NCBI RefSeq assembly: GCF_010015585.1
Contig: NW_022985075.1
Span: forward strand, 248,001-312,000
Length of the DNA: 64,000 bases
Origin: Eremomyces bilateralis CBS 781.70
Lineage: Eukaryota; Ascomycota; Dothideomycetes; Eremomycetales; Eremomycetaceae
Direction of reading: 5' to 3'
In this document: piece by piece, positions 59,335 to 64,000 of the stretch
Layout: every line of letters starts with the position of its first letter
How positions within the stretch are numbered: the first letter of the stretch is position 1
The notes under the pieces: model-generated
What the model was told of the DNA's origin: nothing
Databases searched by the model: none
Seen by the model: only the letters and a program-made list of their open reading frames with translations
Made by a program: the position numbers and the translations under genes

Positions 59335-62300
59335 TCAACCCCTCCCACTCCTCGTCCCCCTCGTCACCAACTTTGCACTCTTCCCCACTGCCTTCACTTC
59401 CCCCTTCTTCCCCTTCGCTATTTTCTTCCCCCCCGGCTCCCCGTGCCGATGCCCCAACCTCTCCACCGCCGCCCCATTCCTCCACATCAAACACCGATGC
59501 CTCGTCGCCCCCAGGTCTGCATACGTCTTCGTCCTCGTGCTCACCCGCGTCGCACCGTCTTCGCTCGCCGCAGCGCGCTTGGCCGCTGCGGCGTCGCGGT
59601 GCGCGTGCATCGCGGTCATGCATTGCGCGATGCTAACGCGCCACGTGACGAGTTCCTTGCGCAGTGTCTTCTCGCGCAGGCCGCGGTCATCGAGCCAGTC
59701 GATGAGGGCCGCGAGGTCGGTGGGGGAGTCGAGGTAGCCCCAGTGGTTCGCGTCGGGGAGGCGGGTGGCGCCTTCTTCTTTGTCACGGCGCTGGGGGACG
59801 GTCATGCCGATGCGTTTCTTGTAGTCGGCCATGTCGGCGGGGGGGAGGTCGATGAAGCCGGCGAGCTCGGAGGCGTCGGGGCCTTGGATCCAGAGGCGGC
59901 CGTTTTTGTAGCCATACGGGCAGGACTCGTCGTCGGAGGGGGCGAAGGACATGCCGTTGCGCTCGAACCAGTAGTAGCGGTTCCAGAAGCGGTCGCGGCC
60001 GAGCTGTTTGGTGCGCTGGATGTTGGTTTCGCGGAGGTGGTCGTCTATGGTGGCGATCTGGTCTTCGCAGCCTTTGATGGCGGCGCGCTTGCCGTCGATT
60101 TGCTTCATGAGCTTGGCGAGCGCCGTGTCTTGTTTCGAGGACTTGGCGTCCGCCTTCGCCTTCTTTTCTTGCTCTTTGCGCGTGATTTCTTCTTCGCGCT
60201 TGCGCTTGCGCTCGTCGGCGCGTCGGAGCGTCCGTGTAGGCATCTCGTCTTCCGTCTCCTCGGAATCGGTGTCCTTTATTTCTGGGGGTGGTGATTTCTC
60301 CTCGTCCGCTGCACCGTTAACGGGCTTCGCGTCACCGTTGGTTTCCGCAGCCAAATTTTTCTCGACGATCTCCGTCTGTAGCGTTTTCCGCTTATCGTCA
60401 ACCTCCCGGAGCTCTTCCATGCTGCATCCATTAGCCCGACCCATCTCAACAGTTAATAATCACTTACAATACTTTCCGCTTCCGCTGGCAGTCGATCTTC
60501 TGCTTGCGGAACTCGGTCATCTGCTCGCTCATCTGCTCCATATACTCCCTGATCGGCTTCGTCCGCACCGCCAGCATCGTGATGGTCTCGAGCGCCTGGA
60601 TGCGTAGGTTAATATCCATCGTTGCGTAATGCTCGCGCGTGGTCTCCTGCGTCGGTTCTACATCCAAAGGAGCGAGGTACCGGAGGACCGGCTCGCAGTT
60701 CTTCTTCTCCCGCTCGTCGAGCGAGAGCTGCCAGAGCACGCCGATCATGATGACTTCCCAGCCGCCGGCGCGGAAGTCACGGGCCTTTAATCGCTCGATC
60801 CAGCCGTAGTTCTCTAGGAGTTCTGGGGCGCGGTGCGTGGGAGCGTTGGGGTCGGGCGTTGGGGTGCGGAGGGCTCGTAATCGCTCGATCTCCTGTTTCC
60901 TGAGACTGCCTCGTGTGGTCCGGACGGGGACAGGCTCCGGTTCCGGGCTTGGTTCATCAGACTCCTCGGATTCGGACTCGGACTCGTCCGACGATTCCTC
61001 GAACTGCGGGAGTTGGGCGAGCACGTGACCTTGTGGATTTACGAGGATGGACAGCACGGCGCAGTGGATCTCGACGAAGAGCTCGCAGTCCAATTCGTCA
61101 GACGAAAAATCCATCGCATCTAGAAAATCATCGATCGTGAACGAGTCTAGAGTGAAGACTTCTTTATGGACGTTGAGCGTATTCCAGATTTCCAGGAGTG
61201 GGCCGACAGAATTAGGCTGTAACTCGGTCCGCTCCTCATGTTCCGAGTCTGACGAGCTCATCTCCGCCGTCTCCGTCGTCAAGTACTTCAATTGCGGTCG
61301 CGCAACTACATCCTCCTTGGGTGTGATATCCAGGTCTTCAATCGGGTATTTGATAGGCGGAGGTGGCGGTGTCGGATTGCGTGGCGGTGTCGGCACACGC
61401 GGCGATCGTGGAGATTCGGGCTGGTAGATCGGGACTTGGATGGGTTGGTGGGCGTATTGGTTGCCGTAGAGTTGTTGGACGGGGACAGAGGGAGGTTCGA
61501 ACTGGGAGTAAGGGATGTGCAGCATGGCACCAGGGGGGGCTCCGTAGGCTTGGTAGGGGACGAATTGAGGTTGGCCGTGCATATGTGGCATAGGATGACC
61601 TTGGTGGAAGTGCTGTTGCGGATGCATATTCGGATTCGAAACGCTGCGGTGCTTGCTCTTCCCGCTATGGGTGGAGAAGTCCGGCGATCGGTCCTCTGGG
61701 GGGCCTTGGTAGATGGTGATGTGGTTCTGGATGCCCGCGCGCTTGCTGCCCAGCTTCCTCTCTCGCTCCGCGAATCGCATCGCTTGGATCTCCGACTGCG
61801 CCAGATGGGGAGGGATGTCGATGTTGATGCTGTACTCTCTGGCGATGCCCGGCTTAACGTTCCACGGAGCGCCGACCCACGACGCACGGCTCAGCGTCTG
61901 CTTCAGGAACGCGCGGAGCATGTTTTTGGTAAAGAACTTCTTGTCGCGCGTGAGGTTGGATCCGTCCAGGTATGTCTCCTTCGGGAGGTCGGGTCGGTTG
62001 GCGAGCACGCGGATGAAGTACCGGGATTGCGCCGGTCGTTCGACGCTGCCGTCCGGATTCGTCAATGCCGACATCGTAGTCTTCTCGCGCACCTGACCGA
62101 CGGTCCGGTCGCCGGAAGGGAGGAGGACAATCACGGTCTCGCCGGGGAAGAAGTCTTCCTTGAACTCATCATACGCCAGTGTCACTGCAAGGGTGTATTA
62201 GTCTTGCCATTACCCTAGAAAACCCATGTCAACCCACCTAAATCATCGATTCTGGAGATTGTCGAGAACTGGACCCGGCGCAGAACGGGCTCGCGAAGCG

Positions 62301-62827
62301 GCTCGGGGAAATTGTCGTCGACGATGCGTGTCTCTTCCATCTGTAGCACGGTCAGACGTGGGTGGCCATTTTGGGCGGGGCAACCGACCTCGCTCTCCAG
62401 CGCATCGAAGAAGCTGAGTCCGGAACGGCCGGTAATCTCGCAGGTGAATTTCTTCTATAATAATGGTTAGAGACATAATACAGTGAAAAAGAGGGTATGG
62501 ACCACGCGTACTTGGAGGTAGAAATCGCGCCTGGAGGGGGATGTATTAGCCACTTTCTCTCTCCCACCACCTCATCGCATGCGAACGCACCTCTGTAGAT
62601 ATGCCTCATAATCACGAAAGATTTCCCCCGTCTGCTGAATAAAGAACACCTAACCACACATTAGCCCTCCATGCATCTCCACACCTGCTATGAGCTCCGC
62701 ACCTCGTCATTCTCTTTCAGCCGCTTGGGGTGCGGCACGTATTGCACCGGCTTCCTTTTGAATTGAACCTAGCGAACCCCATCAGCAACAGTCCTTCACC
62801 GCGTCCCGTCTGCACTTCGCTCACCAT
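59335..62827 (-). CDS. itc1: ISWI-complex subunit Itc1/ACF1-like (WAC-DDT-WHIM)
   Basis: 1,055 residues in seven exons: 62827-62825, 62768-62703, 62649-62591, 62530-62512, 62454-62238, 62184-60468, 60421-59335 (introns 46-60 nt). The first exon is only the ATG, giving MVQFKRKPVQYVPHPKRLKE, the exact start of the WAC DNA-binding domain that continues through VFFIQQTGEIFRDYEAYLQR and KKFTCEITGRSGLSFFDALE. A Pro/His-rich linker leads to a DDT region (LLEIWNTLNVHKEVFTLDSF), WHIM parts (GGWEVIMIGVLWQLS; then RDRFWNRYYWFERNGMSFAP) and a basic tail. Itc1 partners the Isw2 ATPase to slide nucleosomes and repress genes; ACF1 is the animal relative. An acidic stretch (SSDESESESEESDE) precedes the WHIM part. 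Confidence 0.9.
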
Positions 62828-64000
62828 CCTCGCCTAGTCTCCCATACGACTCCCCAACAGCGAGCGAGCCTCCTGCAAGCCCGCCCCGCTGCTGAAGGAG
62901 CTTCTACGCGCACGATCCCGCGCGGTCTCGAATGCGACGCGTCCTCCTGGCGTGTCGCAAACGCCTTTATGTCGTGTCTCGATGTCTCTCGCCCGTCCGA
63001 ACCGGTCTGGGTAAGATTGCGTGGATGGCAACTCGTCCGGTTCGCGTGGTGGTCGGGTCGGGTCGAAGGTGGGCAAACGGCGGTCCGCAACGGGGCAATA
63101 TCAAACGCGTCTTTCCAATCTCGGTCGACGTGTCGCGGGGTGTTGGCGGAAATGGAGGGGTGGATGGTGGAAGATGTGCGGTCGACGGGGTGGAGGGATC
63201 GGGAGGTGGAAAGGTACGCCTGGGAAGATTGGAGAAGAGGAAGAGAAAATGGCGAGAGGAATGGTGTTGGGTCATGGGCGGCGGCTTGGGTGGTTCCAGG
63301 TGGATACGGTACAGGAATCATGGAGGTGCAAGGGTCTCCCTCGCATGGTGAATGACGAAAGTGAAGGAGAATGCTCGTTCACGTTCGCGATAAATCCTCA
63401 TAGCAGAATACAGCAACGGTCAAATCATATTAGTACATAGTTGGTATGCTTCTCATTCAGATGCAGCTATAATAAGGCGCATTCAATTAGGTTTAACGCA
63501 TTCAATTGCACATGAATATTATTACGTCCATCCGACCAAAGTACCAGGAACATCGGCACTAGTCGCTTTAGGAAAGGTGCTTCGCCTTAGTCATGCGGAG
63601 CCACAACGGTTAGGACAACCTCACCACTCCACCAAACCGCCAACCTGCCGGTGAGCTGTGAAGTGTGAACTGCCTGGGGCTGTTGAGCGGCCTTTGGTCG
63701 TGGGAAATGCCAACTGGAAACATCTACTGAAGCGCAAAAAGCAATCTTCTTACTGAAAGATTGGATGCATCCTTCAGATCATGGTATTATATGCAGGGAT
63801 CAGATCACATCAACTATCTGCTATGCCATCAAGTACAGCTCTTTTAACAGCAACCACCACGACTGGGACTCGGGTAGACAATTTCACTTCTATCCGTGAA
63901 CAACGCGAATCACATACGCAATGGGGAAATCATGTGTCACCCAAGTTTTGTCTCATTTAACTATCCATCCTAGTTTACAGATATGCTGATTGGAAACCTG
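62828..64000. other. Upstream region of the Itc1-like gene
   Basis: The first 500 bp is C/T-rich on the minus strand and probably contains the 5' leader and promoter of the Itc1-like gene. The remainder to the window edge shows only short frames. Confidence 0.5.

Noticed and set aside
59443-60294. Long plus-strand open frame opposite the Itc1-like gene
   Set aside because: It is antisense to a clearly conserved exon and its Val/Gly/Ala-rich composition is that of a GC-rich shadow frame.

Overview
The window is a piece of a filamentous ascomycete (Pezizomycotina) nuclear genome. The evidence is the gene content (RdRP, COP9 subunit 7, Artemis/SNM1, a non-reducing melanin PKS, a Zn2Cys6 regulator), genes with short introns (42-147 nt, mostly 45-90, GT-AG), and spacing typical of a moderately repeat-bearing genome. 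Eurotiomycetes is my best guess from the look of the housekeeping proteins; I cannot name the genus.

Layout. 0-4.5 kb: 3' end of the chaperonin gene CCT8, a NOSIP-like ubiquitin-ligase/splicing factor gene divergent from a mitochondrial GatC-like gene, and a small hypothetical. 5.6-9.7 kb: an NmrA-like dehydrogenase-fold protein and a leucine-rich-repeat-like protein. 13-14.6 kb: a three-RRM Csx1/TIA1-like RNA-binding protein with a long pyrimidine-rich leader. 17-22 kb: a hypothetical gene, an Artemis/SNM1 nuclease and the CSN7 subunit of the COP9 signalosome. 22.7-26.9 kb: an RNA-dependent RNA polymerase whose six-exon frame is intact except for two in-frame stop codons, one before the catalytic motif. 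26.9-35.2 kb: a gene-poor stretch.

35.2-57.2 kb: a loosely packed melanin locus made of a C2H2 + Zn2Cys6 regulator of the Cmr1/Pig1 type, a hydroxynaphthalene reductase, a laccase, and (divergent from the laccase) a SAT-KS-AT-PT-ACP-ACP-TE polyketide synthase of the Alb1/WA type. The expected pathway is PKS product -> 1,3,6,8-tetrahydroxynaphthalene -> reduction -> DHN -> laccase polymerisation, switched on by the regulator. Scytalone dehydratase and an Ayg1-type hydrolase are not in the window. The 3.6-kb space between laccase and PKS holds a ~620-bp foldback (MITE-like) element whose inverted arms carry CACGTG and CCAAT motifs. 59.3-62.8 kb: an Itc1/ACF1-type ISWI subunit gene with seven exons, the first being only the start codon.

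Splice sites were assigned by eye. For every multi-exon gene listed with exons, the exon lengths add up to a multiple of three. The laccase (N-terminus unresolved) and the partial exon at 16.3-16.5 kb are the exceptions.
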